Below, piece by piece: positions 49,151 through 59,700 of a DNA stretch of 64,000 nucleotides. The stretch covers positions 1,427,238 to 1,491,237 of the forward strand of contig OY718808.1 of the NCBI GenBank assembly GCA_963070105.1, given 5' to 3'. The stretch's first letter is position 1; every line of letters starts with the position of its first letter. The notes under the pieces are model-generated. The model was not told the DNA's origin. It made no database searches and worked only from the letters and a program-made list of their open reading frames with translations. The translations under genes were made by a program, and so were the position numbers. Source of the stretch: Litomosoides sigmodontis. Taxonomy: Eukaryota > Nematoda > Chromadorea > Rhabditida > Onchocercidae.

Positions 49151-49255
49151 TTTCATTCCACCCATTGTATTGCATCGCGAAAAATAACTTACTCGAAGCA
49201 CTGTCAACAGTTTTACACAATCCTATTTCATTTAATTTTGTTCAAAAAATTTGCA

Positions 49256-49953
49256 AACAAAATTTCACAGCTGGCACACTTTCCACCGATGATGTAACTT
49301 TAGCCACAGAGAATGGTTTTTGAGTTAGATTTGGATGGCTGCAAGATTTTTAACCATCACTGCAAGCATTAGAATTTGTGTGAAACAGCAATTGTCTTAA
49401 GGGAAATTCTTTGTCAAGATTTGGGGTTATATTGCATACTTGTCTTTCGGGTCTTTTCGTTTTTGTTTCTGTTGAGGAAACAAAGCAGTCATTTTAAGGT
49501 GGGCTAAAATACAAAACTTTGTGATGATTATAATTCTGTCATTCTTTTCGAACAAACTGGAAATTTGATGAATTCATTGATAACTGGGCCTCATTTTCCG
49601 TTTGAGTTTTTGCATGCCGAAATAATACGATATGAAAGGCAACGAGAAGTAAGTTTTGACTTTGTACATCATTTCACTGATTTTTGAAATAAGATTAGTA
49701 ATCTTGTATATGACTACAAAAGTAGTAAATAAGATTGAAGTGAAGTTCCAAGTGTTTTCAAAATCTGACTGATTAGAAGCATTAATCGGAAGATGATGGA
49801 AGGAACCTATTAACACGATGGAAATAATAAATATCCTTTGACATTTAAATTTCTCAGATAAAAATTTTAATCTCTGATTTTTCATTAATTGGAGTTATTT
49901 GCTAGTCACTACAGGCAGAACAAATTGACAAACGGAAGAATTGGATTGAACAA
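49256..49953. other. Spacer DNA upstream of TRAPPC6
   Basis: Single-copy DNA between the arms. It ends in an acceptor (cactacag, 49914) that may be the trans-splice site of the TRAPPC6 gene. A minus-strand 103-codon frame (49574-49885) is not supported. Confidence 0.4.
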
Positions 49954-50805
49954 ATGAGAGACAATCCACAAATGGAAGTGTCATTATTGGATGAACAATT
50001 GAAGTCGGTGAAACAAGTCTTCATTCAGGTGCTCCTACAAGAAAGTGAAAGTGAAAATTTACGGAGTATTCTGGATGCATGTGAAACATTAGGTCTTTTC
50101 ATTGCTGTATATTTGCATAATTAGATTTAGAGCATAAATTGCAGGGAAATGCTGATACACGTTTGGAAGCTCTAGGCTATCGCGTTGGTTTCGTGCTTGT
50201 TGAAAAAATTGCTAAAGATTTACCGAGGTTTGCATCCTTTTTCAGATTGGTTGAGTAGGCGACATATCTCTATTAGATAGTTAGCTGGACTGTTATATCC
50301 TTTATTATACCTAATCTTTTTAGGATGGTTACTGAGTTAGAAAGGATGAAGTTTCTTTGCAAAGAATTTTGGACTGCTGTATTTGGCAAGCAGGTGGACA
50401 ATTTGCGCACCAATCATCAGGTGTGCTTTATGTTTCCATCATTTTAGTTTGCACGAGAATGTATTTTAAGCTCGAGACATCTTGGCTTCGATATTGCTGG
50501 TTCGTTTACAAGATTATTTCAGGGAATTTACGTTGTCCAGGATAACAAATTTTTCATCTTAGCAAATTTTCCTGAAGGGAAGGAGCATGTGGACGAATCT
50601 GCTATCTATTTAGCTTTTCCCTGTGGCATTATAAGGTTCTCACTTTTTTTTGAAAGCTACACATTTTATTGTTTTATTTAACAACTTATTCTATATTGTT
50701 TCCAGAGGTGCATTGTATAATCTCGGTGTCACTTCGTTAGTTACATCATCGGTGGAAAGTGTGCCAGCTGTGAAATTTCATGTACATATGCAGCAGAAGA
50801 GTTGA
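49954..50805 (+). CDS. trpp-6: TRAPP complex subunit 6 (TRAPPC6/Trs33, Bet3 superfamily)
   Basis: TRAPPC6 is a core subunit of TRAPP, the exchange factor complex for Rab1/Ypt1 in ER-Golgi and Golgi traffic. Exons: 49954-50106, 50145-50227, 50324-50420, 50523-50635 and 50706-50805, giving 181 residues (175 if the ATG at 49972 is used; the family is about 160). Diagnostic blocks: RLEALGYRVGFVLVEKIAKD, MKFLCKEFWTAVFGKQVDNL, RTNHQGIYVVQDNKF, IYLAFPCGIIRGALYNLG and SVPAVKFHVHM. The first intron is placed at 50107-50144 (38 bp) because the better-looking donor at 50093 does not keep the frame; that junction is the weakest. The gene lies in the spacer between inverted arms B and C, so a single-copy housekeeping gene is flanked by duplicated zinc-finger units. 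Confidence 0.88.
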
Positions 50806-50939
50806 CATTTCAAAAAGGATCATATATGCGGATTTTTAAGGAATTTATTTTTCATAGCAGTGAAAGGCAATGTTTTTATTATTTTTGAAATGAAAATACC
50901 CGCTGCTTTGTAAACTAATCTCGATTTTTCCTTATATAG

Positions 50940-51136
50940 ATGTTCTTTCATCAGTAGAACACAAAACTGAAAGGCTGCATACCAATGCAAAGAGAACCAC
51001 AAAAATCACAGCTGTTATGCCTAAAGGAAACATGGTAAAAACAGTAGGGTGTACAGGAATTCGAAAAGTTCTGGAACAGAGACATTTTGAAAAACATCCT
51101 TTGTGGTGGATGTTTTTAATTAACGAAGGTGATTAG
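50940..51136 (+). other. Unassigned exon-like frame downstream of TRAPPC6
   Basis: After an acceptor (cttatatag, ending 50939) the frame is open for 65 codons (VLSSVEHKTERLHTNAKRTT…MPKGNMVKTVGCTGIRKVLE…) to TAG at 51136. It looks protein-like, but I do not recognise it and found no upstream donor in phase. It could be a trans-spliced 39-codon ORF from the ATG at 51017, a decayed exon, or 3' UTR. Confidence 0.25.
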
Positions 51137-51689
51137 AGCATTCTACAGCTTAAAACCGCTTAAAAGGACAAGTGGATTTTCATAAAGTCTATGGCACTTA
51201 ACCACGACCGAATGCATCCCTAATTTTAACAATGATTCCAGCGAATAAGTATTGAAAATAGTATAGATAAGTAAGTAATCGTAATAAAATGTGACACATT
51301 ACCAATGGGAATTTGATGGATTCGCGTTCAACTTCGTTTAACTTCATCGCTGGGGTACTCTAAAAAAAAGTTTAGTGTTATTATTATGAATAGCTGAACT
51401 AGTGTTAAATTTATCTGGGCTTTTCCCATACAAATCTTAAAAATTAATTTTACTAATTTAGTGTACCAATCAAACATTAACATGTGGATGTAAAAGACGT
51501 AAAATGAGGGGCTCATGAAAGTCCGGTTAAGGCGATTTTTGCCGCAATTAAAAGTTATTCGTGTGCTTTTGCAGTTTACATTAAAGTTTCTGATGCGACA
51601 TTTTTTCAGAACCATTTCAACGTTATAAACTGGAAAAATTTTGGCAAACTTTTTCGCTCTAAGTGGTACAGACTGAAATTCCAATGTTT
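51137..51689. other. Spacer DNA between TRAPPC6 and arm C
   Basis: AT-rich; the minus-strand 118-codon frame (51328-51684) has no recognisable motif. Nothing else supported. Confidence 0.4.
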
Positions 51690-51793
51690 GGAAATTTTTT
51701 GAACAAAATTAAATGAAATAGGATTGTGTAAAACTGTTGGCAGTGCTTCGAGTAAGTTATTTTTCGCGATGCAATACAATGGGTGGAATGAAA

Positions 51794-51877
51794 TTATTAA
51801 TGTCAAAGATTAAAAAGCATTGCACAAGTATTATTAATAAGCGTAGTCTACCATTTCTACCGCATAGCTGTTAATAG
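51794..51877 (+). repeat. Left terminal inverted repeat, copy C
   Basis: 84 bp beginning TTATTAATGTCAAAGATTAA and ending CAGCTGTTAATAG. Confidence 0.75.
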
Positions 51878-52319
51878 CCACAATCTTTTGACTGTCAAAC
51901 AAAAGTTATTGCAAGTTTTTTGCACAAATTCAGCTAAGCAATAACTATTTTATTCACAATGAGTGTCAACTTCTAGAATTTCAGAACTTCGGGCTTATGT
52001 ATAATTTAGACTTTGTGATATAAACGAGCACCGTTTCTCCGGTATGAAGAACATTTGCGCAGAATTTAGTTGCGTTATTTCTTTCCTAAAACTGACCATT
52101 CAGCGTTGTCGCAATTTTGACTATTTTTTAAAATTTGGCAAGAAACTGCATCGATTAATGCATGTATTGTTCCTCTTGCATTTGAATATCAAAACCACGT
52201 GGTAAGTTAATTAAAGCTCAAAAATCTGCAATATTAATTATTTTTAAGGCTGCGCATTTCAGCACTGAATGAAGTAATTGTCCATAATTTTAAAATGAAG
52301 TAATCGCGCCTGAGTCATC

Positions 52320-52385
52320 GGACTTACAGATCAACATTTGACAGATCATAAGAGGACTCATGCAGGTGAAAAACCACGCTTTTGA
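52320..52385 (+). pseudogene. Relict zinc-finger fragment, copy C
   Basis: Frame DQHLTDHKRTHAGEKPRF then TGA; the same remnant as in copies A and B. Confidence 0.45.
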
Positions 52386-52424
52386 ATACTAAACACTCAA
52401 CATTCATTCACTCCATTGTTTTCA

Positions 52425-52454
52425 TCCACGTGCACACATTGGAGTACACGTGGA
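52425..52454. repeat. Hairpin with two CACGTG E-boxes, copy C
   Basis: TCCACGTG (52425-52432) and CACGTGGA (52447-52454) with a 14-base loop, about 300 bp upstream of the first coding exon. Confidence 0.6.
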
Positions 52455-52747
52455 CGAAAAAACCCATTCAGATAAAATTGATACGTGACACCCCCACCCC
52501 CTTTTACTAGTATCACATTTATGAAAAAAAACTAAAGACCACGCACGCATTGAAAGAATAACGAAATTAACTTTCGCTTTTGCAACAATGCTAGCAAATC
52601 TGTTTCATTGTAGTAAAAATTGTTGGTGAAACTTTACATGAATTCACAAATGAATTTTTCTTCCTCTCGCGATTGTCGTAAGAATCCGCCAATCCCTTTA
52701 ATATACTTTCATATATTTCAGAGCTGTGAGAAATTACATCCATCGAC

Positions 52748-53749
52748 ATGCACTTCGCTTACTTTTCATTCCTTCTCTTTTTCCAGTCAAACATTGAAAA
52801 TGTCGTAAGTTCACTGAAGGTTCACAGAATATAAAAGTGTATTATTTTAAAACGCAATGTTTAAAATTTTCAACGCTCAGTGATATTATGCAATTTCAGA
52901 AAGCACAAACCGCGCAAACTAAACCTTTACATCCGCCGGCGCAAAAAGTGAGTGAAAGATAAGCAGACATAATTAAAGATTTATTCCTTTCTCATCTTCC
53001 AGTTCAGCATCCATATAACATTAATTTCATAAAGGGATGAAAAAACAAGTCTTTGAAAATGAATATTTCGAGAAGTTCAAAAAAAAACTTTGAGTTAAAT
53101 GCTAAGCGAAATGAATTTCTTGCAATTTCAGAGACCTAAAACGCAACAAATGGAACCCTTAGATTTGTCGGTGCCGAAATTCGGTGAGAGAGAAACAGAA
53201 TCGCAGAACTCATTAGTTAACAAAAAGTTGCCGAACTCGTCGTACAGTGTGGACACTTTTGCTTCTTCATTGTCTCTGAAAGGACACGTGAGGAGTCACA
53301 CCGGTGAAAAGCCGCACAGATGCGAGGAATGCAGGATGAATTTTTCTTTTTCATCGAATTTGAAAAAACATAAGAGGACTCATACCGGTGAAAAGCCGTA
53401 CGGTTGTAAGGAATGCAGGATGAATTTCTCTTCTTCATCAAATTTGAAAAGACATGAGAGGACTCATACCGGTGAAAAGCCATACAGTTGTAAGGAATGC
53501 AGGATGAATTTCTCTTCTTCATCAGGTTTGAAAATACACGAGAGGAGTCATACCGGTGAAAAGCCGTACGGTTGTAAGGAATGCAGGATGAATTTCTCTT
53601 CTTCATCAGATTTGAAAAGACATGAGAGGAGTCATACCGGTGAAAAGCCGTACAGGTGTGAGCGGTGCGAGAAAAGCTTCGCTCGTTCATCGTATTTGAG
53701 TCAACACACGATGATTCACATTTACAGAAAGTCGAATCGTCCGATTTGA
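52748..53749 (+). CDS. C2H2 zinc-finger protein with five fingers and PLDLS motif (copy C)
   Basis: Exons 52748-52804, 52900-52947 and 53132-53749, phase 0 throughout, give 240 residues. The N-terminus and PLDLS leader (PLDLS codons 53156-53170) are the same as in copy B. Five fingers follow: HRCEEC, YGCKEC, YSCKEC, YGCKEC and YRCERC. Copy B has eight; the 84-residue difference equals exactly three finger units, so the arms differ by gain or loss of whole fingers. The small second exon (48 bp) encodes KAQTAQTKPLHPPAQK. The start is uncertain: the first exon resembles a hydrophobic leader, and translation could instead begin at the ATG in TQQMEPLDLS. Probably a nuclear repressor; target unknown. 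Confidence 0.75.
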
Positions 53750-53768
53750 GGAGAAAATTTCACGCAGA

Positions 53769-53969
53769 ATGCGGCAACTTGAGAGCTTACGTGCTGGTGA
53801 GAATTCGTTCAAGTGCCAAATGATACTGCGTGATTCAAATGTGTGCGAGGGAAGTTGCAACAACAAACGCCGTATTTTACCTGTTCTTCACGCGAGTAAC
53901 GTGTCCCAACAGCAACTCATTTTCGTCCGTCACTCACTTACTTTTCGCATATTCCGTGCCAGCGAGTGA
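53769..53969 (+). other. Conserved ORF after the zinc-finger stop, copy C
   Basis: 66 codons starting MRQLESLRAGENSFKCQMIL; differs from the copy B frame at one residue. In copy A the frame diverges after about 25 codons. Confidence 0.25.
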
Positions 53970-54467
53970 AATTGTTGGTGTGATGTCCACTCGGGCAGTT
54001 ATCAGAGGGAAAGCTTTCGTATTAATTTGGAAGCATGTTGACCTGTCAATTACCGCACCTTTTGTGTGGTAAAATGAGGCTGGCCGGATTAAGTGCGATT
54101 TGATTCTATTGTCGGACGAGGAGCTCATTTAAATTCATCTCTGTTTTATCTCATTCTCTTAATTCTGTAGTGGTTCATCAATCCACGTCAGTGTTTGATT
54201 GGAAATTTGTGTGTTGATTTTTTGAAATTCCTTGCTTGTGATAGTGGAAAATATTTGTTGTAAATTACGGAGATGCTGGAGTATCGGACTATAATTAATG
54301 AAGTAAAACTTAAAACTTTCAGTGATACGTCATTGTTTTCGTTCATCGTTTGTTGTTTGTTGTTTTGTACGTGCGCTTTGCTAATCGCTCTTTCCTCCTT
54401 TAGTGGAAAGATTGTTTCTCATTGTTATGTACTCTTTTATAAACTTTGTGTAATATAATAATAAAAA

Positions 54468-54551
54468 CTATTAATAGCTGTGCGGTGGAAGCGCCACACT
54501 ACGTATATTAATAGCAGTTGTGCAATGCTTTTTAATCTTTGACATTAATAA
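54468..54551 (+). repeat. Right terminal inverted repeat, copy C
   Basis: 84 bp; its reverse complement aligns end to end with 51794-51877. Confidence 0.75.
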
Positions 54552-54721
54552 ATCCATTTCAATTGTAGAAGTTAATTTATGCAAAATATTGGCAAGCAGC
54601 TTTGCACAGTTTCTTTTCATTCGATTTCGTTTAATTTTTTTCATACCCTCAAAAGTGTGTTATTGAGGGCTTAAGCGTTTTGCTGAATTTTCCTTTCAAT
54701 TTCACTGGATGCCAAAGAGAG

Positions 54722-55474
54722 ATGAAATGTGCCGTATATGTTTTTTATCTTATTGGCTTGGTAAGTGTTAGTCAATTGGTAATTAATTTGGCTGCGTTCC
54801 GAATCTTTTGCTCACTTCATGTATGTTTTACTTTTTTAAAATGGTGTTACTGTATCAATTTAGTTGAGGAATAATTGTAAAGGCCAGTGCGATGCTAACA
54901 TTTTGCAACAAATTTTTCGTGTAATTTTTATTCAGTTCAATAGATTAATTGATCAATGCATTTCATCCGAATCGTTTTTTAAGAGTATGATTCGGCCGGA
55001 TCTCCCAAACTTTCGCTGACTACATGAATAATCTATAAATAAAAATGAAAATTTATTCAATTTGAAGAATTAGAAGATTTTTGATCAAGGTGTGTAAGCT
55101 TATGTACATTATCATAGTGTTCTATTCATTATTATCACACTAATGGTTTTTCTCGAAAATTGCCATTTTCCAAACAAATGCATCATTGAAAATGAAATAA
55201 ATTGACGGTCATTTTAGAGGAGATGTACGAAATTTCAATTTTGTAATTTACTAAAATAAAGGCACTTATATAATAATATTATTGGGAGTGAAAAACAGAC
55301 TAAATAAAGAAGCGAACGAGAATTATGCGACGGTGTGTGAAGTCCACAAATGAAACTTCACATGTTATAATTAAAAACGTACAGTTTCTCCAGTATCAGT
55401 TGAACAGCTTGATATCTGTTCTTCATGGGGATGGATATTTGAATGCTGTTGCTCTTGTCGATTTGCATTTTTAG
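54722..55474 (+). CDS. Candidate 58-residue secreted protein
   Basis: Exons 54722-54760, 54864-54920 and 55394-55474, all phase 0, with good splice sites (CTTG|gtaagt, caatttag, TCGT|gtaatt, tctccag). The product starts MKCAVYVFYLIGL, a short hydrophobic leader, then LRNNCKGQCDANILQQIFR and YQLNSLISVLHGDGYLNAVA…LHF. I recognise no family. The gene begins within 20 bp of the edge of inverted arm C, so the duplication breakpoint lies at its 5' end. The exon joining is based on phase and splice sites only. A further exon-like piece (FDIKPFFNFVNPGEAYIFY, about 55616-55686) follows an acceptor at 55601 but could not be joined in phase. Confidence 0.4.
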
Positions 55475-55758
55475 ATTGCGTAATACTCCTACATTATTTC
55501 ACAAAAAAAATAACCATTTACGTTGGTTAATTTATATTAAGGTAAAAATTATTGATTGAATCATTTTGATAATTCATTAAGTCTAACCTTTCTTTACAGT
55601 GAGAAGGTTGGGAATGAGTATCTCGTTCGATATCAAGCCTTTTTTTAATTTCGTCAATCCAGGAGAAGCCTATATTTTCTACCGGTGAAACCTGTGCATG
55701 CATTTGATAAGTGGAAATTCTTTAAACCAAATGTTTTCTAAATAGTTGCATTCGAAAC

Positions 55759-55806
55759 TCTCTTTCTCTCTCTCTCTCTCTGTCTGTCTGTATATATGTG
55801 TGTGTG
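55759..55806. repeat. CT and TG microsatellites
   Basis: TCTCTCTC… then TCTG and (TG)n over about 48 bp. Confidence 0.75.
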
Positions 55807-55952
55807 TCAAGAAATTTCAGCTAAATTTAAATGATCTTCAAATGAGCAAGCCAAGAGACAAGCTTATTTTGCTATCCTGTTTGAGGTTTCTTTTATCACT
55901 TACAATTTATAAATCGATGTCATACTGCAATGGTTTTTTTTAAGAGAAAGTT

Positions 55953-56246
55953 ATGAATAAACGTGAGAAGAAATGTGAAGCAGTATTTTCAAAAAGAAAA
56001 GGAGTTTCAGATGTGAAACGCGATGTGGAGCAAAATCACGCTAATTTTGGTATTTTAATTTTTCTTCCAGTTGCTAACCTGTTTATCATAATTTTGCTTT
56101 ATCAGTGTTTCCCATTGCTGCTGCTTCACAAATTTGTCAATTGGTGGACTAGTGGTGCCAACCTGATGTACAAAATTTTCGGTGTCACTTGCACGCTGGT
56201 TTGTTTTTGGCATCGTTTCAGCAGAAGATTTCGGCGTACGAACTAA
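55953..56246 (+). CDS. Hypothetical 97-residue membrane protein
   Basis: Single open frame: a basic N-terminus (MNKREKKCEAVFSKRKGVSD), a long hydrophobic stretch (residues about 33-57: GILIFLPVANLFIIILLYQC…), a second one near 77-88 and a basic C-terminus (RFSRRFRRTN). It could be a two-pass membrane protein, but two internal acceptor-like sites mean part of it may be intron. No family recognised. Confidence 0.3.
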   Translation: MNKREKKCEAVFSKRKGVSDVKRDVEQNHANFGILIFLPVANLFIIILLYQCFPLLLLHKFVNWWTSGANLMYKIFGVTCTLVCFWHRFSRRFRRTN

Positions 56247-56778
56247 CTTACCTGTTGAACAATGACGAATAATATTTCTTTTTTGGCGAGATGAAATTAA
56301 ATTTTAAGATTTAAGCTTGGTTTAACTCACTCTGCACTTTTCCTGCAGTTCCAATTAATAGTAAACACAATAACACTAAGTTTTGCTCAATTTGAATGTT
56401 ACAGCAAATATGAGAGGATGTGAAGAGATGCGGAATTTTTTGCTTTACAGTCTGTTTTATTTCAAATTATATTTCTGTTTCAGAGACTAAAGGAAAGGAA
56501 AAAAAGTGATTGGGAATTTCATTGTGATTCGCAAATCTAAATAACATATGTCAATTCAACATTCTCATTTATGTAATTAAACTGTTAATTGAAAGTGTAC
56601 AACGGGTACAATTTGAATTAGAAGCTAAATTTAACGCTTAAAGTTTAACTTACTCGTAAAGGTAAAAATTTTCCGGGAAAAAATCTTGTTTCAAATTTGT
56701 TGAGCAGCATTTTATATCGAATGAGATTATATCAAGCAAGCAATTAGGAAATTTTTGCCCGTTGAAATAATTACAGAC
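56247..56778. other. Intergenic between convergent genes
   Basis: AT-rich DNA at the 3' side of the acyltransferase gene; nothing supported. Confidence 0.4.
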
Positions 56779-59700
56779 TTACTCTACCAATTGAGATATT
56801 TTACAAAAATTTCTGGAAGTCCATGATAATATACAAATAGTACTTTTGAAAATTTGCTTTTCATTTCCTGATTTTTCCGACAAGCTTTTGCACGTTGAAA
56901 TCGTACCGCTTGCAATGCTACCATGATTTTTCTTAACTTTTTTATCAAAAGTATCAGTGTCGGTGTAGTACTGACGTTTTCGACTATCCTGAAGCAAAAA
57001 ATTGAGATGAATTTAACAATAAAACAAGAAAATACTGTATTATCATAGTAGCTACATACTACTCCATCAATGGATTGCATAGATGAAACTTTTAAGTCGT
57101 CATGATTTTCCTCAATCCATCGTTCTGTTCGCTTCATTGGTGGAATCATTGGTGCAAGCTCAATAATCTCATCATGCTTGCTGAAAAACGAAAGTTCCAT
57201 TAAATTTGAAAGCAGTCAAAAAAATTTCAATGAAATTCATAAGTAATAGCAAACGTATGGATGTATGTGATTTCGTTGATGAGAGAACAAGTCATTCAAC
57301 AAGACCTTATCAAAAACAAAAAGCTGTATTCGAGAGATTTTATTCTAGCAATCTGAATGAAATTAACACAAAGGGATCTTGGAAGTTATTTTAAAATTCA
57401 AATTGTTTACTGATTACTTATTGTATCCGTCAAATTACTCATTCTTCAACTAAATGTTTGTTTGGTTGCTTTTTTTTCATTCAAAAAATTTCTTTCATTG
57501 TCATTCATTTGGTGTGAAGCAATAACGAACTGTTGACGATACAGTTGAACGCCCAGTTGATCGTTTTGCTTGTTTTCTTCACATGTTTGATTTGGTGCAA
57601 TGCGAGTGCGAATTGTTTTAAATAATTTACGTTCAATGATTAAAGGTGGAATCTGAAGAAATAAGAACAAAAATGGATTAATAATATTTATTTTTTAAAT
57701 TTTTTTAAAAAATTTTTTTATCGCATTGGACATTTCATATTGCATTATTCTGCTGCAGCAATCCACCTGCCCACTCACTATACTACTGTTCATTGTCCAA
57801 CTGTTCATAGTGTGGAAAATGACGATAAAGAATTGATAGTATTAATTTTTGAAAAAAAAAAAACTCCTAATGAAAGGATTGTGACTGCATGCTTTATTGG
57901 TCACTTGCCGCTTCGATTGCAATGTGTTCAAAAACAGTTGTTCAACTAGCCCTCTGACTACATTTGCCAAATGTGCAACAACCTAATTCCTCCTGATTCG
58001 TCAAGATTTTTTCCTTAAAAATTGATTCAAAATTTTTTGTAAACCATAAGCGATAGTAAGCGCAAGCTAACTTCGATGATAAAAGCAATGAGAAAGGAAG
58101 CAAGCAGTGATAGCAGTGATATTTCAATTGCCACAATGATAAAATGATAAGCTGAAGATGGCATTATAGGTGAGCGTCGTGTCCATATGAAATAGAGTAG
58201 AATTGGTTCATGTGATAGGTAGAATCCGTAAGATAGCCTGAAACGAAGCATCAATCATCAACTTCAATTGCACTCATTAAATGATGAAGTGTTTTAGGGC
58301 TGCTCAATATGATTTGTCTTAATTATTCAGACAAATAATGAATGAACGTTGTTTTTTTCTTTTTAATAAAGTTATGCTAAAAATTTTACAAATTTTTTTA
58401 ATTCAACAAGATGGCAACCTGGAAAAAAAGGTCCACTTCTTCCAGGCTAGAAATGCATATATCATATTCATATGTCCTCGTTCACACAACCAAACGAACA
58501 GCGCTAAACCAAATGTCCAAAAAACTCTAAAGTGAATAAGCGTAGCAGCTATCACTCAGTTAGTTCAGATCAACGCAATTAGACTGTTCAAGCTCATTTC
58601 AATGATAGCAGTTCACACCTCTGACGACTGTGTGAGCCAAACATTTAAATCACTTTCAATTCATCACAATTCCATTTTCAATTGCTTTTCTTCAACATGT
58701 AAGTTTATTCATGCACAAGCTGGACGTCATTTCCTTCCGCGTACCGTACAACAAATACGTGAAAATGGTGACCTGAATGTGGAGGCGTAGAAGACCGAGA
58801 ATGCCGTGAAGCTATTCGCGTAGCTAGCACCAAAAAGTGAGAAAGCAATCATGAGAATGGATGCAAAACGTGCAATGTCTATTTGTGTTGTTGAATGAGT
58901 TTGCTTCGATTTCGTTGAAAGTGACCAACCAAGAAAAATTCCTAAAATAATTAATTAGCACACTGTGTGAAATGCTCATTCATGCATACGTCACATCACG
59001 TCAATTATTCAATTTTGTCACATTAATTTCACGGTGTTTCAGAGCACACTAACAACAGCAACAACAACATAACTAATACGATAAAATGAATAATTTTAAA
59101 ACATTAAAAAACAGGAAAAGTATTTAGAGAGGAATAGCTTTGTTCAGCAAAAAACCTCTCCGTTTTTCGTTGTTTTTCTTTTAAGGAGAACTTCTTTTAA
59201 AATTTATTTCATGCAAATATTGCACAGTTTCAGTTTTCATCTCTCTGAGTTGAAAAAAAGTAGGAATAATAATTAATTAATTAAGTAATGATAAACGAGA
59301 AGCGTTATCATCCATAGTTTACCAATCAGAAATGAGCCAATTCTTGCGTGCGGTACGGCGTATAAGTGTCGAAACATTTTTTCCATTAATTCAATCGTTA
59401 AGGAATCGTTTTCGACAATCGCTGAGATAAGTGTTACCGGAAATCTGCAGATGTCACGTCATTTATTAATTAGAATATTTTATGGCATTAATTGTTAAAT
59501 GCAACACAAAGTAATTAGACCAAAAGTAAAATATTTATGTAAGGCAGGCTTTATGCAAATTCACTTCCAGTCAGCAAATTAATTTCACTTTAGAAGTTTT
59601 TCTTTTTACATTTGTTTGACTCTTTTTTTTTCATTAATTATCATTATTTGCGTGGAATATCAGCTAACAAAGAAAAGGCTAATGCAATCATCCACTTTTT

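Larger units (their letters stand above)
46045..49255 (-). repeat. Left arm of a ~3 kb inverted duplication
   Basis: The reverse complement of this stretch matches 51690-54705 almost base for base over long tracts, including DNA outside the zinc-finger unit on both sides. Differences include scattered substitutions, three fewer finger repeats in the right arm, and a ~75-bp segment at 54442-54516 that is missing here at about 46231. The spacer between arms is about 2.4 kb and carries a TRAPPC6 gene. Confidence 0.85.
51794..54551 (+). mobile_element. TIR-bounded zinc-finger unit copy C (~2.76 kb)
   Basis: Both ends carry 84-bp inverted repeats (51794-51877 and 54468-54551). The outer 34 bp are identical and the rest is clearly similar with substitutions. 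No target-site duplication is evident and no transposase was found. Within it, in order: hairpin and relict finger, a three-exon zinc-finger gene, and a conserved downstream ORF. If mobile, it would be non-autonomous. Confidence 0.55.
51690..54705 (+). repeat. Right arm of the inverted duplication
   Basis: Inverted match of 46045-49255. The boundaries are where the sequences stop matching: left at about 51690 (…CAAAAAATTTCC vs GCAAAC) and right at about 54705 (…CAATTTCA then CTGG vs ATTTT). Confidence 0.85.

Noticed and set aside
50093..50144. Alternative first intron of TRAPPC6 with donor at 50093
   Set aside because: It gives a stop immediately after the junction; only the donor at 50107 keeps the conserved frame.
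58027..58071. Acyltransferase ending at the stop near 58027
   Set aside because: Splicing at GAA|gttagc (58071) into 57652 restores the expected E-x-P…E membrane-exit motif (EIPPLIIERKLF), so the gene continues.
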